Source: Phascolarctobacterium sp.
GTDB taxonomy: Bacteria > Bacillota > Negativicutes > Acidaminococcales > Acidaminococcaceae
Direction of reading: 5' to 3'
Assembly (NCBI GenBank): GCA_030531205.1
Contig: JAUNOC010000011.1
Span: forward strand, 1-42,127
Length of the DNA stretch: 42,127 bases
Under the pieces are notes generated by a model. The model searched no databases. It was not told the origin of the DNA and saw only the letters and a program-made list of their open reading frames with translations. Numbering within the stretch: position 1 is the stretch's first letter; each line of letters begins with the position of its first letter. The translations under genes and the position numbers were made by a program. Below are positions 22,046 through 30,287 of the stretch, in pieces.

Positions 22046-22801
22046 TTATTTTTTGTGAAACACAAACAAATATTCATGTGCCATAAGTAAAAAATTATAT
22101 TTTGTTGAATTTGTTTTCCAAAATCCCGTTGCCTTACAATTATGCTGCTCTTTGATAATCAATTCTTTCAATGTAAATCCAACATTCTGAAAAATTTTCA
22201 TAACTTCAAAAGACATTGGTATCATATGACCTTTTTGCCTTGTATCACCCATAAGAATTGCACAAAATTTATCTTTTTTCAAAACACGATAACATTCCTT
22301 TGCCACCAATTTCATCTGTTCTAAAAATTCAGTCACTTTTAAATTAGATAAATCCTCTGGAATGTTTTGCCCTTCGCTGTAATGAATACTGTTTGCATAG
22401 GGCGGATGTGTACAAATTAAATCTATCTTACCATCATCTATAAACTTTAAGTTTCTTGCGTCACCCTTTTTTATAAATACTTTACCATCAGCACCTTCAT
22501 GCTTAAAATCAATTTTTTCCCTACATCTCACAAGTGCCTTATCATTTACATCAACACCAATAATGTTTCTATTGAGTAATTTTGCCTCAACAAGTGTTGT
22601 ACCACCTCCCACAAATTGATCTAACACCCAATCATTTTCTTTTGAATAGCGTAAAATAATATTGCGTGGAATATACGGCGACCAATTACCACGCCATTTG
22701 GCATCATAGGTTGCCCATTTGCCTCTGTCTGGAAAACTCCATACTGTATTTGTTTCAAGTTCAAAATTATCTGGTTGCCAGTTAATTATTTTTTTAGTCA
22801 T
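22046..22801 (-). CDS. Restriction-modification DNA methyltransferase (N4-cytosine or N6-adenine type)
   Basis: 251 residues. The AdoMet motif DQFVGGGTTLVEAKLLNRNIIGVD is near residue 60 and the catalytic motif THPPYANSIHY near 131, in place of the more common DPPY. Motif I therefore comes before motif IV. MGDTRQKGHMIPM and the C-terminal YLFVFHK strand complete the fold. It is the last gene of the operon and overlaps the nuclease gene by 4 bases. As the second methyltransferase beside a Dam-type enzyme, it may protect the other strand or single-stranded DNA; the target is unknown. Confidence 0.88.
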   Translation of the reverse strand: MTKKIINWQPDNFELETNTVWSFPDRGKWATYDAKWRGNWSPYIPRNIILRYSKENDWVLDQFVGGGTTLVEAKLLNRNIIGVDVNDKALVRCREKIDFKHEGADGKVFIKKGDARNLKFIDDGKIDLICTHPPYANSIHYSEGQNIPEDLSNLKVTEFLEQMKLVAKECYRVLKKDKFCAILMGDTRQKGHMIPMSFEVMKIFQNVGFTLKELIIKEQHNCKATGFWKTNSTKYNFLLMAHEYLFVFHKK

Positions 22802-23337
22802 GGTTGCTCATCAGATGGCGGTACCGGTAATCCTAACTTTGCCAATGGTATATATTGAAAATAATATTGACAACGAACACTAATAATATAATCCAAAACG
22901 TCCTTATATCTCGGATCTCTAAACCAATCATCCAAAAGATACATATATTCCACTTCAATATTTGCCGGTGCCAATAATTTTTGATATTGCTTCTTTTTGA
23001 AATCACAGGTCTGTAATTTTTCATCCACAGAACCGTCAACTTGCTGATGCTTACATTCAATAATAAAAAGTGTATTGTTTATCAACACATAAATACTGTC
23101 ATCCGGTAATAACCTTTTGGAAATATGTTCTTTCCAATTTATTTCTAATTCTGCCAAGAAACACTTGTAAAAATCATGTTTCTTATAAACCCTTGCAACT
23201 TCTTCCCCTTCATAATAAACTATGTGATTTTTAATTTCATATCCCTTCTGCTTACTCAAAAAAGTCGTCAAATCTGTTTTTCCCTCAAATACCAATCCTG
23301 TTATGGTATTACCTCCACCTTTACCACCTTTAATCAT
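22798..23337 (-). CDS. Putative type II restriction endonuclease (PD-(D/E)XK type)
   Basis: 179 residues. The N-terminus KGGKGGGNTITGLVFE matches a pattern I associate with a group of type II restriction enzymes. The nuclease core is likely LPDDSIYVLINNTLFIIECKHQQ, with the D...ExK arrangement (D near 82, ECK near 96). It lies between two methyltransferase genes, as expected for the nuclease of the system. The specificity cannot be read from the sequence. Confidence 0.8.
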   Translation of the reverse strand: MIKGGKGGGNTITGLVFEGKTDLTTFLSKQKGYEIKNHIVYYEGEEVARVYKKHDFYKCFLAELEINWKEHISKRLLPDDSIYVLINNTLFIIECKHQQVDGSVDEKLQTCDFKKKQYQKLLAPANIEVEYMYLLDDWFRDPRYKDVLDYIISVRCQYYFQYIPLAKLGLPVPPSDEQP

Positions 23338-23355
23338 TTTTCCTCCAATCTCCCT

Positions 23356-23601
23356 TCAATTACACTTTATTTCCGAATAATCTTGTTGGATAAATTGCTT
23401 TATCGTGTCATAGAAATCCAGAACATCATAAGGCAATTCTTGCGAACCATTTTGCTTGTCGTACAATCGCAAATCATGTACCATGTTTCGTGCCTCATCC
23501 ACTGACCAATTTTTAGCATCTTCCTCATCCATATAGGAATATGCCTTGCAAATTGCAGCCATTACCACTTCATCCAAAGTGTATTCTTTCTCTTTTCTCA
23601 T
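23356..23601 (-). CDS. Small acidic protein in the restriction-modification operon
   Basis: 81 residues, acidic and mostly helical (YTLDEVVMAAICKAYSYMDEEDAKNWS...LPYDVLDFYDTIKQFIQQ). I do not recognise the family. It sits between the Dam-type methyltransferase (11 bases before) and the nuclease (18 bases after) in the same direction. It could be a controller, a nuclease subunit or an inhibitor, with nothing to choose between them. No helix-turn-helix is evident. Confidence 0.65.
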   Translation of the reverse strand: MRKEKEYTLDEVVMAAICKAYSYMDEEDAKNWSVDEARNMVHDLRLYDKQNGSQELPYDVLDFYDTIKQFIQQDYSEIKCN

Positions 23602-23612
23602 TTTTCCCCTCC

Positions 23613-24698
23613 TTAAAAATTTGCAATTAAAAGTTCCTTGACCTTACCACGGGCATTGCCCTTACTATTGATGTTTCTATGTGCTTCTACACGTTTTATA
23701 TTTTGTTCACAATACAATTCTTCAAAAAAATTATCCTCATCATCAACATTCTTGGGGTCGGAATTGCTTACCAATACCAATGCCTTTTTCTTATTCAATT
23801 CTTGGACAAATAACGCTAATTGTCTGTGCTGTTCGTCATTAAAAGCATCTTGTGTATATGCCGTAAATCCCGCTGTTTTCGTTAACGGTCTGTATGGCGG
23901 GTCAATATAGACAAAAGTTCTGTCATCCACGAAATTAAGTACATTCCGATAATCCCCGCAATGTAATTTTACTTTTTGCAATTTTTCTGAAACCGCCAAC
24001 AAATTATTTTCGTCACAAATTAAAGGATTTTTGTATGCCCCCATCGGCACATTAAACAGACCTTTACGATTAACACGGTACAGTCCATTAAAGCATGTTT
24101 TATTCAAAAAAATCATTAAAGCCGCTTTTTCCACCTTATCGCCTAAAATGAAATTCCCCACTAACTCGTTAAACCTATTCCGCTTGTTCTCGTAATAAAT
24201 TTTCCTTTGAACCATATCTAAAGGCACATACTCATCCTGATATTGTTTCAACAATGTGATTAAATCTTTTACCCTTGCTTTGACCACAATATATGTGTCT
24301 ATAAGTTCAGCATTGCTGTCATTAATCAGTACATCCTTCAAATGATATTTGTTCAAAACATCAAATAACACAGCACCGCCGCCAACCATCGGTTCAACAT
24401 ATTTGTTAATATGTTTGTCAAAGGGATAATATTTCCCTATTTCACTTAACAACTGTCCTTTTCCGCCAGCCCATTTCAAAAAGGGTTTTACAGGTTCTGT
24501 CAACGGTTGGTTATACCGCAAACTGCGACCATCAACAGGTTTAGGATAATTTCTTGGAATTGCCCATGCCTGATTAAAACGGGAGGCCGGAACACGCCCC
24601 TCAGCACAAAGCACGGCGACTCTGCGTTGAGACACGCCCCATTCTGTTGCCGCTTCACGACAAGTCATAAACTCTTCTTGTGCTAATTTGTATTGCAT
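23613..24698 (-). CDS. Dam-type adenine methyltransferase with N-terminal helix-turn-helix domain
   Basis: 361 residues. Residues 1-55 form a small DNA-binding domain (MTCREAATEWGVSQRRVAVL...GRVPASRFNQAWAIPRNYPKP), usually found as a separate MerR/excisionase-like protein. Residues 65-361 are a D12-class methyltransferase: KPFLKWAGGKGQLL, YVEPMVGGGAVLFDVL, CFNGLYRVNRKG and the catalytic VYIDPPYRPL. This class, including Dam and DpnM, makes N6-methyladenine, often at GATC; the target here is an inference. The helix-turn-helix may let the enzyme control its own operon. ATG 24698 follows GAGGTG. It is the first of four genes. Confidence 0.9.
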   Translation of the reverse strand: MQYKLAQEEFMTCREAATEWGVSQRRVAVLCAEGRVPASRFNQAWAIPRNYPKPVDGRSLRYNQPLTEPVKPFLKWAGGKGQLLSEIGKYYPFDKHINKYVEPMVGGGAVLFDVLNKYHLKDVLINDSNAELIDTYIVVKARVKDLITLLKQYQDEYVPLDMVQRKIYYENKRNRFNELVGNFILGDKVEKAALMIFLNKTCFNGLYRVNRKGLFNVPMGAYKNPLICDENNLLAVSEKLQKVKLHCGDYRNVLNFVDDRTFVYIDPPYRPLTKTAGFTAYTQDAFNDEQHRQLALFVQELNKKKALVLVSNSDPKNVDDEDNFFEELYCEQNIKRVEAHRNINSKGNARGKVKELLIANF

Positions 24699-24726
24699 AC
24701 AATCACCTCAAATAATTTATAGTATA

Positions 24727-24755
24727 ATTATATTCCAAACCTCGAATAATAGCAA
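24727..24755 (-). promoter_or_regulatory. Promoter of the restriction-modification operon
   Basis: TTGCTA (24750-24755) and TATAAT (24727-24732) are 17 bp apart on the minus strand, 29 bases before the first ATG. Confidence 0.6.
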
Positions 24756-24794
24756 TACCATTTTATTGAGCTTTCATAAAATTTTCTTTCCCTT

Positions 24795-24894
24795 TTTGGT
24801 TGCAAAAATAAATCTCATGTCTATTATATAGCAAGGGAGTTTGAAAAATATTTTAACCTTTGGTTGTAAAATCAAAACTCATGTCTATTATATA
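24795..24894. repeat. Two 36-bp CRISPR-like repeats with a 28-bp spacer
   Basis: 24795-24830 and 24859-24894 share TTTGGTTG, an A-rich middle with four differences, and an identical CTCATGTCTATTATATA. Repeat and spacer lengths (36 and 28) are those of a CRISPR unit, but there are only two copies and no cas genes nearby. It could be a decayed array or an unrelated tandem repeat just upstream of the restriction-modification promoter. Confidence 0.5.
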
Positions 24895-24932
24895 TAGTGA
24901 ATAAAAAAACTTTTATACTCTCATCACAAATC

Positions 24933-24963
24933 AAAAATAGCATTTTCTGCTATTTTATTTTTT
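24933..24963 (+). terminator. Terminator-like hairpin
   Basis: AAAATAGCA and TGCTATTTT pair around TTTTC and are followed by ATTTTTTAT. No gene on the plus strand leads into it, so it may end a small RNA or be chance in AT-rich DNA. Another short hairpin, CAATCTCA/TGAGATTG, follows at about 24972-24990. Confidence 0.45.
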
Positions 24964-25027
24964 ATACGCTCAATCTCATAGTGAGATTGACACTCACGCA
25001 AAAATTTTTCGTTTAGCTTTTTGCTTC

Positions 25028-25090
25028 AGCGTTAAAATTATGTCATACTGACTATGGTCTGATATCATTTTAACGCTTTTTTATTTTTAT
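25028..25090 (+). terminator. Hairpin with 11-bp perfect arms and T-run
   Basis: AGCGTTAAAAT and ATTTTAACGCT (25028-25038, 25067-25077) pair around a 28-base loop that has a CATA/TATG pairing of its own. TTTTTTATTTTTATTTT follows. It borders copy C of the 294-bp element, whose ends also carry TTTTAA-C-GCT-like sequence, so it may be an element end rather than a terminator. Confidence 0.45.
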
Positions 25091-25112
25091 TTTCACTCTT
25101 CACTTTCATTTC

Positions 25113-25407
25113 AAAAAAAATTCTCTCACTCAAAACTGAAAAAATCGTGAAACAATAATTTTTTAATGACGTCATTTTTTATATAAATGACGTCATTAAA
25201 ACTTTTTACTTTTATGATTTTGAACGGAAAGAAAAGTCCTCTTCACACTGAAAGTATTTTCATCACTAAAATCACTCTTTAACAAAACGCAATTAAAAGC
25301 GTGGAAAGTGAATTTCAAAATGGCGACATTTTGATATAAAATGTCGCCATTTTAGAAATGATATTTTGCAGTTTCAAATGCTTTTTAATGTTGAGTGAAA
25401 AGCAAAA
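25113..25407 (+). repeat. Diverged copy C of the two-hairpin element
   Basis: The linker and ends match copies A and B, but both hairpins have changed sequence and kept pairing. The first (about 25160-25202) is now a perfect 16-bp stem, TTTTAATGACGTCATT with its complement. The second (about 25317-25354) is a perfect 16-bp stem, AAAATGGCGACATTTT with its complement. In A and B the cores are TCGCGA and TGACGT instead. Confidence 0.8.
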
Positions 25408-25419
25408 CAAAAATAAAAA

Positions 25420-25815
25420 CAGTCCGCTGAATGCGAACTGTAAAATCACCCGTCTTGCCCTTCTATGTTCCTTTAGGCAATCCACCCTCTTTGCAAAGAG
25501 GGCAAGAGTTCGCACTATGCTGACTTTCCTGAAACCTGACACCTCAAACCTGATACCTGATTTTAATCACAGGAACATTTTACCACATTTGTTCTTTGCT
25601 CTTTGTTCTTTGACATTTATTTCAAGACAAAGTATCAACCTAATTGCTCACCCCACCACCGTCTTTCTATGTTCCTTTAGGCGGTCCCCCGCCCCTTTAT
25701 GGGCGGACGAGGGTTCGCACTATGCCGACTTTCCTGAAACCTGACACCTCAAACCTGAAACCTAATTATAATCGCAGGAACATTTTACCACAATTACGCA
25801 TTGCGAATTACGCAT
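25420..25815. repeat. Composite intergenic repeats next to rnhB
   Basis: The stretch has AGTCCGCTGAATGCGAACTG at 25421. Two GTTCGCACTATGCYGACTTTCC segments lie near 25508 and 25713. Two AATCACAGGAACATTTTACCAC-type motifs lie near 25565 and 25770, the second reading AATCGCAGG. Tandem CCTGAAACCTGACACC units are also present. A GC-rich hairpin, CCGCCCCTTTATGGGCGG, is at about 25688-25705. No gene is seen; the ORFs crossing it are not conserved between copies. Confidence 0.6.
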
Positions 25816-25817
25816 TA

Positions 25818-26531
25818 TCAATTAATATTATACTCAAACTCTTTATCCAACAACGGGGAATAGAGAATATTGTCCTTTTTCTCCACCGGCGGCAAAGCCA
25901 TTGACTTCACCGGTTCAAAACTGCGGCGGTGCCAAATGCACGCCCCTTTTTCCTTTACAATCGCCATGTGCTTGGCACTGCCATATCCCTTATGACCGGC
26001 AAAACCATATTCAGGATAAAGAGCATCCAATCTAACCATAATCCTGTCCCTTGTAACTTTGGCAATAACAGAGGCCGCTGCAATACTCACACTCAAAGCA
26101 TCACCCTTGATAATCGGCACTGTTTCCACACCTTCAACAAAGGGTTCCATAGCATCCACCAATGCCACCTGCGGTTTTGGCGTAAGATGTTTCAAAACCT
26201 CTGCCATACCTGCTCTTGTGGCATTATAAATATTCATTGTATCTATATTGCTGACACTGACAATATTCACACTGACCGCCACAGCCACTTTCAAGATTTC
26301 TTCATAAAGTGCTTCCCGCTTTTTTTCAGTCAGTTTTTTGCTGTCATTAAGTCCGGGAATAAAGGCATCACGTGGCAGAATGACCCCGCCAATAACCAAC
26401 GGCCCTGCCAAAGGCCCCCTGCCTGCCTCGTCCACGCCGGCAATCAACTCATTGCCTTTGGCATAGTATTTCTCTTCATATTCCGTCATTGCTAAATAAC
26501 GTTCTTTTTCTTGTTCAGGTGTCAATTTCAT
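25818..26531 (-). CDS. rnhB: Ribonuclease HII
   Basis: It removes RNA from RNA-DNA hybrids and single ribonucleotides from DNA. In 237 residues it shows the acidic catalytic motifs AGVDEAGRGPLAGP (about 31-44), LNDSKKL and VALVDAMEP, then SIAAASVIAKVTRDR and GYGSAKH near the end. An N-terminal extension of about 28 charged residues precedes the core. It overlaps the rbgA end by 17 bases. Confidence 0.95.
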   Translation of the reverse strand: MKLTPEQEKERYLAMTEYEEKYYAKGNELIAGVDEAGRGPLAGPLVIGGVILPRDAFIPGLNDSKKLTEKKREALYEEILKVAVAVSVNIVSVSNIDTMNIYNATRAGMAEVLKHLTPKPQVALVDAMEPFVEGVETVPIIKGDALSVSIAAASVIAKVTRDRIMVRLDALYPEYGFAGHKGYGSAKHMAIVKEKGACIWHRRSFEPVKSMALPPVEKKDNILYSPLLDKEFEYNIN

Positions 26532-27369
26532 CTATGGTAAACTTCCCCATTTTAGCGGTTCTAAAATCTCTGAGCAAAACTTCCCTTGCCCTTTCTTCAT
26601 CAAGCACACCGCCACTTTTTACAAAACCTCTGACTTTGGCAATAGCAGCAAATGTGCCTTGAATATCCGTAACTTCCACTTTATAAAAATTTTGCAACTG
26701 TTCCCTGTGCTTATCCATCAGCCATTGCAACAGGAGTTCCGCTGCCTGCCCCTTGTCAAACACATCTTCCTTTACTGCCCCGGTTACTGCCAAAGCAAAA
26801 CCGATTTTGGCATCCTCAAACTTCGGCCAAAGTACGCCGGGTGTGTCCAACAAATCCAATCCTTTGGCAATAGTAACCCACTGCTGACCTTTGGTTACTC
26901 CGGGTCTGTTTTGAGCAACCACTTTATTTTTCCCAACCAATCTGTTGATGAGTGTAGATTTCCCCACATTAGGAATCCCCACAATCATTACACGAACAGA
27001 ACGGTTCCGCACACCTTTTTTCAGCCACTTGTCCAAAACCGGCTGTGCCGCCTGCTGTACCAAAGTTACTAATTGTCTGACACCATGTCCTGTGGCACAG
27101 TCCACTTTTACCGCACCAATGCCTGCTTTACGGAACTTGGTAAGCCAAAGTTCCGTTTGTTCATCTTCCGCCATATCCACTTTGTTCAAGGCGATAATCC
27201 GCGGTTTTTGACCGATGATTTGCGTGAGCAACGGATTAGTGCTGGCAAGAGGAATTCTGGCATCCAGCATTTCCACCACCACATCAACTAATTTGATTTG
27301 CTCCTCCATCATCCGTTTGGCACGGGTCATATGCCCCGGAAACCACTGGATTTTGAAATCATCAATCAT
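26515..27369 (-). CDS. rbgA: Ribosome biogenesis GTPase RbgA (YlqF)
   Basis: A circularly permuted GTPase needed for late assembly of the large ribosomal subunit. The N-terminus IQWFPGHMTRAKRMM is typical. G4 NKVD comes first, then G1 GIPNVGKSTLINRL and G3 DTPGVLWP, followed by the RNA-binding C-terminal domain. At 284 residues the length is normal. It overlaps lepB by 8 bases and rnhB by 17; lepB-rbgA-rnhB is a tight operon. Confidence 0.95.
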   Translation of the reverse strand: MIDDFKIQWFPGHMTRAKRMMEEQIKLVDVVVEMLDARIPLASTNPLLTQIIGQKPRIIALNKVDMAEDEQTELWLTKFRKAGIGAVKVDCATGHGVRQLVTLVQQAAQPVLDKWLKKGVRNRSVRVMIVGIPNVGKSTLINRLVGKNKVVAQNRPGVTKGQQWVTIAKGLDLLDTPGVLWPKFEDAKIGFALAVTGAVKEDVFDKGQAAELLLQWLMDKHREQLQNFYKVEVTDIQGTFAAIAKVRGFVKSGGVLDEERAREVLLRDFRTAKMGKFTIDEIDT

Positions 27370-27952
27370 GTTTATAAGAAGAAATTGCCGGCAAAGACCG
27401 ACATTCCGTCAAAGGCCAAAATACACAAAGCGCCCTGCCCTTAATCAAGGAATTGGGAACAAAGCCCACATCGTCATAACGGCTGTCTTCGGAATTATTG
27501 CGGTTGTCACCCAAAACGAAAACACAATTTTTCGGCACAATGGATTTGGGGTAATTGCTGCGGTTCTGCCCAGCAGGGTCAGTCGTCCAAATGTATTCTT
27601 CTTTAAGACGCTTGCCGTTCACATATACCTTGCCGTCCACCATTTCCACCGTATCCCCCTCAACTGCCATAACCCGCTTGATAAAGTCACGGGTTTCGTC
27701 CATCGGGAAACGGAAAATAATAATCTGTCCCCGCTCCGGCAAATGGAAAAAGGAAGATAATTTATCCACCACCAAACGCTCGTGATGTTCCAAAGACGGA
27801 TACATACTCTTGCCTTCCACCACATAAAGTTCCACCAAAAAAGTTCGGATGGAAAAAGCCAAACATCCGGCAATCACGATACTCATTATCCAATCGCCAA
27901 TGGTATTGGATAAACTGCTGTTATTTTTCTTTTTTTCTTCTCTATCCATCAT
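27362..27952 (-). CDS. lepB: Signal peptidase I
   Basis: It cuts signal peptides from exported proteins at the outer face of the inner membrane. 196 residues with one N-terminal membrane helix (about 20-40). The catalytic Ser is in VEGKSMYPSL, the catalytic Lys in RDFIKRVMAVEGD, and the conserved box is FVLGDNRNNSEDSR. ATG 27952 follows AAAGGA by 7 bases. It is read in the same direction as rplS, with a terminator between them. Confidence 0.95.
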   Translation of the reverse strand: MMDREEKKKNNSSLSNTIGDWIMSIVIAGCLAFSIRTFLVELYVVEGKSMYPSLEHHERLVVDKLSSFFHLPERGQIIIFRFPMDETRDFIKRVMAVEGDTVEMVDGKVYVNGKRLKEEYIWTTDPAGQNRSNYPKSIVPKNCVFVLGDNRNNSEDSRYDDVGFVPNSLIKGRALCVFWPLTECRSLPAISSYKHD

Positions 27953-27966
27953 AAGTCCGTCCTTTC

Positions 27967-27997
27967 GAAAAAAGCACCGCTATTGCGGTGCTTTCTT
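27967..27997 (-). terminator. Terminator after rplS
   Basis: AAAGCACCGC and GCGGTGCTTT pair around a 4-base loop with a T-run on the minus strand. It directly follows the rplS stop codon. Confidence 0.88.
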
Positions 27998-28351
27998 TTA
28001 TTGTTTCTTTGTTCTTTCAACAATACGGGCAGATTTGCCGGTACGACCACGCATATAATAAAGTTTTGCACGGCGAACCTTACCAGTACGAGCCACCACA
28101 ATCTTTTCAATTTTGGGGCTGTGTACAGGGAACAAACGCTCTACGCCTACACCGGAAGCAATACGGCGAACTACAAAGTTCTCACGAATGCCGCTTCCTT
28201 GACGGGCAATGCACACACCTTCAAAAAGTTGTACACGCTCTTTGTCGCCTTCCTTGATTTTGCAGTACACTTTTAAAGTGTCACCGGGACGAAAATCAGG
28301 AATGTCTTTACGTAATTGTTCTTTTTCCAATACGTCAACAATAATGTTCAT
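27998..28351 (-). CDS. rplS: 50S ribosomal protein L19
   Basis: 117 residues, full length. It matches the family throughout: [45 protein letters not shown] and [19 protein letters not shown]19 sits at the interface of the two ribosomal subunits. A long leader with its own promoter precedes it. Confidence 0.97.
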   Translation of the reverse strand: MNIIVDVLEKEQLRKDIPDFRPGDTLKVYCKIKEGDKERVQLFEGVCIARQGSGIRENFVVRRIASGVGVERLFPVHSPKIEKIVVARTGKVRRAKLYYMRGRTGKSARIVERTKKQ

Positions 28352-28463
28352 TTTATCCTCCTAAAAATAGTTAGTAGTATTCATAGATGTTCGTGTATGA
28401 ACAAACAGAGGACCATCCGTAGAATAGTTTTTGTATTATAGCATAGGTTTATATATAAATCAA
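28352..28463 (-). promoter_or_regulatory. Promoter and leader of rplS
   Basis: TTGATT (28458-28463) and TATAAT (28435-28440) are 17 bp apart on the minus strand. The leader of about 75 bases contains a GTTCAT/ATGAAC-type pairing and a GGTCCTC segment. L19 leaders with regulatory structure are known in Firmicutes; whether this belongs to them is not certain. Confidence 0.55.
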
Positions 28464-28470
28464 GAACTTT

Positions 28471-28914
28471 TTATTCCCATTTTTCAGGTATGCCTTCAAA
28501 ATCGTCAATCACTATCATGCAACTGGTAGATGTTGCCATTAAATCCCCTGTGGTAAGGTTACGCAAATGCATAACCATATTGACTTTGTTGCCGGTCAGT
28601 CCAATCACTTCCCCATAGGCCTCCACCTCATCCCCAATATTTGCTCCTTTGATAAAGGATGTGGATGTGGTGACGGTTACAACCCGTTTTCCTTTTGTGG
28701 CTGCCGCAATACCCGTGGCATTATCCATCAAGGTCATAAACATACCGCCATGCAGAGATGCGTTCAGGTTGGTGTGCAAACCGTCCTTAACTTTAATGCC
28801 CACCTTAGCCCAACCGCAACCAATGTCATGAATGGAAATATCACAAACATGCATAAAAGCATTGCCGGCATAAATATCACTGACCTTTTTCAAAACTTCC
28901 GCTTTTCTGCTCAT
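28471..28914 (-). CDS. PaaI-type hotdog thioesterase
   Basis: 147 residues with the hotdog fold and the PaaI pattern: LHTNLNASLHGGMFMTLMDNATGIAA (the HGG and D positions of the active site) and TTSTSFIKGANIGDEVEAYGEV. Such enzymes hydrolyse acyl-CoA esters. It ends the propionate operon and overlaps the MmgE/PrpD gene by 4 bases. A role in clearing an unwanted acyl-CoA made near the mutase is possible but inferred. Confidence 0.88.
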   Translation of the reverse strand: MSRKAEVLKKVSDIYAGNAFMHVCDISIHDIGCGWAKVGIKVKDGLHTNLNASLHGGMFMTLMDNATGIAAATKGKRVVTVTTSTSFIKGANIGDEVEAYGEVIGLTGNKVNMVMHLRNLTTGDLMATSTSCMIVIDDFEGIPEKWE

Positions 28915-30275
28915 GCTTTCAATGCCTTGCCCAGTGCCTTGCCAAAGTCCTCAACTTCCTCCAATTTGTCAATCAATGTTACTAACTGGTCGCAAACTTT
29001 TTCGCCATATACCGGCACGGACAAGCCCTTGAATTTTGCCACTGCCTCATCCCAAGTAAAGGCATTATCCGGGTCACCTTTCGGATAATCCACTTCTTTT
29101 TCCAATTTCTTGCCGTCCACAGTTTCAATAACCACAATGCTAGCAAGTTTTGAGGGATCGAACTTAATAATGGCATCCACATCCTTGTCAAAGACCACTT
29201 CAATTTTTGCCATAATGCCACGCAGTTCGGGACTGTTCATTAATTCCGGAGCAAATTGTTCAATCCCCACCTGACCAAATTTCAACATAGCCGCTACGCA
29301 ATATTGAATACTGAATTTGCAACCGTAAGCGGTCTGCGGGTCAGGATTATTGATAAGGTAATTAGTTATATCATTCACACGCAACGTGATTTTCTTAACA
29401 TTTTCCGGTGTGAGATTATTCTCTTTTGCCAAAACTTGTGTGGCATAAATAGCGGCGTGGCTATGTTTGCAGCAAGCATATGGTTTGAAAGAATTGACAT
29501 CAATTTTGAATTTGCCGTTACCCAATCCTTCGGTCAAATGTTCCAAATGAGGTTCCTTCACCATTGCACGGCAGAAGCCCTTTTCGCCTTCCATAATCTG
29601 ACTGGCAGCAGTGAAACCGCCCTTTGCCAATTCAGCAGAAATAATAGCGCCATAACTGGATTTGCCAGTGTGGAGAATTTTGCTCATGGTGCCTTCTTTT
29701 AAGAATTCCCAAAGTCCTGCTGCCTGCGTGCCGGCAGAACCAAAGCACATCAAAGTTTGTTTGGCATCCAATTTCATCAAATTGGCTACCGCAGCCGCCC
29801 CGCCAAAAATTCCGGCGGTACCTGTAGTATGCCAAAAGAAATAGGATTCCGGCAAAACACTTTCACCCACACGACCGCTGGCTTCATAACCGGCAGTAAC
29901 TGCGGTGATAAGTTCCTTACCTGTGCTGTGCAATTTTTCCGCCATACTAAAAGCAGGAGCAACAACCACACAAGCAGGATGAATAATAGAAGGATTGTGC
30001 AAATCGTCAAAATCAAGGGAATGACTGGCAGCACTGTTGCAGAAAGCCGCTTCTCTTGCCGCCGCCCTTTCGTTAGTTCCCAAAATAGTTGCTTCATCCA
30101 CATGATTTTGAAAAACCACATTTCTCAAAATGGTGGTGGATTTTTCCTTACTGCCACGAATGGCAATCCCCATCCAGTCCAAAATACAGAACTTTGCCAT
30201 ACGCACTGTATGAGCACTTAAATCACTGTATTTCAAACCGCTTAAATAATCTGCAATTTGCTTTGTTTCGTTCAT
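28911..30275 (-). CDS. MmgE/PrpD family protein
   Basis: 454 residues, full length for the family, which includes 2-methylcitrate dehydratase, cis-aconitate decarboxylase and iminodisuccinate epimerase. Typical segments: MAKFCILDWMGIAIRGS, NSAASHSLDFDDLHNPSIIHPACVVVAPAF, GYEASGRVGE, GTAGIFGGAAAVANLMKLD and SFKPYACCKHSHAAIYA. The operon has no methylcitrate synthase, so the methylcitrate cycle is not implied. Its place directly after the B12-dependent mutase suggests a C4-C6 dicarboxylic substrate. The reaction is not settled. Confidence 0.88.
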   Translation of the reverse strand: MNETKQIADYLSGLKYSDLSAHTVRMAKFCILDWMGIAIRGSKEKSTTILRNVVFQNHVDEATILGTNERAAAREAAFCNSAASHSLDFDDLHNPSIIHPACVVVAPAFSMAEKLHSTGKELITAVTAGYEASGRVGESVLPESYFFWHTTGTAGIFGGAAAVANLMKLDAKQTLMCFGSAGTQAAGLWEFLKEGTMSKILHTGKSSYGAIISAELAKGGFTAASQIMEGEKGFCRAMVKEPHLEHLTEGLGNGKFKIDVNSFKPYACCKHSHAAIYATQVLAKENNLTPENVKKITLRVNDITNYLINNPDPQTAYGCKFSIQYCVAAMLKFGQVGIEQFAPELMNSPELRGIMAKIEVVFDKDVDAIIKFDPSKLASIVVIETVDGKKLEKEVDYPKGDPDNAFTWDEAVAKFKGLSVPVYGEKVCDQLVTLIDKLEEVEDFGKALGKALKA

Positions 30276-30287
30276 TTTTTACCTCTT

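Noticed and set aside
25315-25904. Several ORFs of 75-128 residues in the region left of rnhB
   Set aside because: They are made of repeat sequence on both strands and partly overlap rnhB; no protein family is recognisable.
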